DNA from: CAYWXV01 sp964462535
GTDB lineage: Bacteria > Bacteroidota > Ignavibacteria > OLB7
DNA: 32,660 nt
Direction: 5' to 3'
Assembly: GCA_964462535.1 (NCBI GenBank)
Contig: CAYWXV010000030.1
Coordinates: 1-32,660 of the forward strand
In this document: piece after piece, positions 31,977 through 32,660 of the stretch
How positions within the stretch are numbered: the stretch's first letter is position 1
How the letters are laid out: each line of letters opens with the position of its first letter
Notes under the pieces: model-generated
Database searches by the model: none
What the model saw: only the letters and a program-made list of their open reading frames with translations
What the model was told of the DNA's origin: nothing
Position numbers and translations under genes: made by a program

Positions 31977-32384
31977 TTGCTTTTCGGGACGGCTCGTTGC
32001 CCGGTCAAGAGCTTGGAACGCAGAGCAGCGTGGGAGACCGATGAAATACGCGCGGTCTATTATTGCGCTCGTCCACCCATAGCAAGACTGGTCCCGGAAC
32101 GGCTGAAGGAGTTGCCCTGCGAGGCAATTGACTGGACTCAGTTCGAGGCGGAATTCAGTTCCACGTACCCGGAGTTTCAGACTCGCCTGGTGCATCAGTA
32201 TCCCGAATTGACGGGAATGGAAATGAAGGTATGTGCCTTCCTGAAGCTCCGGCTTACATCCGCGGACATCGCTCGGCTCCTCTGTCTGAGCGAGCGGAGT
32301 GTGGAGGGACATCGACTTCGCATTCGCCGTAAGATGGGGTTGGGGCGGGGGACCGACGTACATGATGTGCTGGCGGAAATCTGA
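31977..32384 (+). CDS. Small LuxR-type HTH transcription regulator
   Basis: The 135-aa frame ends in a clear LuxR/FixJ-type helix-turn-helix (about 78-130: YPELTGMEMKVCAFLKLRLTSADIARLLCLSERSVEGHRLRIRRKMGL). The sequence before it (DWTQFEAEFSSTYPEFQTRLVHQYPELT) matches the linker seen before the HTH in many Bacteroidota sensor-regulators with periplasmic propellers. The sensor part is missing. Only 66 bases separate it from the CDF gene, so the sensor is not simply encoded upstream in another frame. The start is uncertain: TTG at 31977, or TTG at 32013 after AAGAG. It is either a genuine stand-alone regulator or a fragment of a larger one. Confidence 0.7.
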   Translation: MLFGTARCPVKSLERRAAWETDEIRAVYYCARPPIARLVPERLKELPCEAIDWTQFEAEFSSTYPEFQTRLVHQYPELTGMEMKVCAFLKLRLTSADIARLLCLSERSVEGHRLRIRRKMGLGRGTDVHDVLAEI

Positions 32385-32512
32385 TGTGCGCACGGTCTTG
32401 ATCGCGGCTCGCGTCCGCCTGCCTTATCCGTTGTACTAGCCCATGATCTTCTCCTTGCCTTCTGCGCAATGGGCCGTGCGTGTCCTCCCCCCGGATGGCG
32501 CCGTTGTGTCTC

Positions 32513-32570
32513 CACTCGCAGCCGTGACTGTGGGATCGGCAACGTGAATCGGGTCACCCGACTGCGAGTG
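32513..32570 (+). other. Nested inverted repeat, possible structured RNA
   Basis: CACTCGCAG (32513-32521) pairs perfectly with CTGCGAGTG (32562-32570). Inside it, GTGAC (32524-32528) pairs with GTCAC (32553-32557). The nested layout suggests a stem with an internal junction of about 24 bases. It lies 129 bases after the HTH gene and upstream of a terminator-like hairpin. No known riboswitch class is recognised. Confidence 0.35.
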
Positions 32571-32625
32571 CGCACACCGTTCCGCCTGCAATGCGCCCGA
32601 GCGGTAGCGGTGGGACGAACATGAG

Positions 32626-32654
32626 AAAGGGCCCGCACGATGTGCGAGCCCTTT
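32626..32654 (+). terminator. Terminator-like hairpin at the right edge
   Basis: A 13-bp stem with one mismatch (32626-32638 with 32642-32654) and a 3-nt loop, A/T-rich at its base, is followed by GTGTAC. The window ends 6 bases later, so the T-tract cannot be judged fully. It could end the HTH transcript or act as an attenuator for a gene beyond the window. Confidence 0.55.
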
Positions 32655-32660
32655 GTGTAC

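Noticed and set aside
32041..32082. ATG after GGGAGACCG in another frame near the HTH gene.
   Set aside because: It encodes only 13 residues before a stop codon and does not join the HTH frame.

Overview
The window looks like chromosomal DNA from a fairly GC-rich member of the Bacteroidota/Chlorobiota (FCB) lineage, possibly a Kapabacteria- or Ignavibacteria-like bacterium. The rank below superphylum is inference. The evidence is a PorX-type response regulator fused to a PglZ domain, a PorV-like barrel, several secreted proteins ending in type IX secretion (T9SS)-style sorting domains, an SBBP-repeat giant protein, a perfect TAnnTTTG promoter box (the Bacteroidota -7 element) before rpiB, and few Shine-Dalgarno sequences. 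No tRNA, rRNA, CRISPR array, insertion sequence with transposase, or prophage gene was seen.

Layout. Bases 1-3626 (minus strand) hold a tight housekeeping operon, rpiB-glyA-tatC-polyprenyl synthase, with TGATG stop/start overlaps at the last two junctions. Bases 3724-8265 (minus) hold cell-surface genes: a PorV-like barrel, a 131-aa secreted protein that is almost only a sorting domain, and a 938-aa FG-GAP/FlgD-like secreted protein overlapping it by 4 nt. Bases 8589-16257 (plus) hold porX, tsaE, tsaB, accD, arginase, panC, panD and a lipoprotein. The region covers T9SS regulation, tRNA t6A synthesis, fatty-acid initiation and pantothenate/CoA supply. Bases 16296-20908 (plus) hold a GlmU pyrophosphorylase-only protein, methylmalonyl-CoA epimerase, a lipoprotein, a fused alpha-beta 2-oxoacid dehydrogenase E1 and a small barrel protein. 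Bases 21132-26849 hold one giant surface protein: an SBBP propeller, about 12 Ig-like modules, a cohesin-like module and a T9SS tail. Bases 27107-28422 (minus) hold an ECF sigma factor and its likely membrane anti-sigma partner. Bases 28681-32384 hold a META plus TolB-like propeller lipoprotein, a 65-aa membrane protein, a CDF metal transporter with a cysteine-rich tail, and a small LuxR-type HTH protein.

The most interesting non-coding observation is a pair of diverged copies of a ~140-bp intergenic repeat (about 4911-5055 and 14531-14668). Both end in the same 13-mer, and one copy has CTGTTGAA/TTCAACAG inverted ends like a MITE. One copy separates panC from panD. Strong hairpin terminators follow tsaE, panD, the SBBP gene, the sigma/anti-sigma operon and the META lipoprotein. 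I did not find a clear new defence or mobile system. The best candidates for something undescribed are the repeat family, the mini sorting-domain protein, the META-propeller lipoprotein and the structured region at the right edge.
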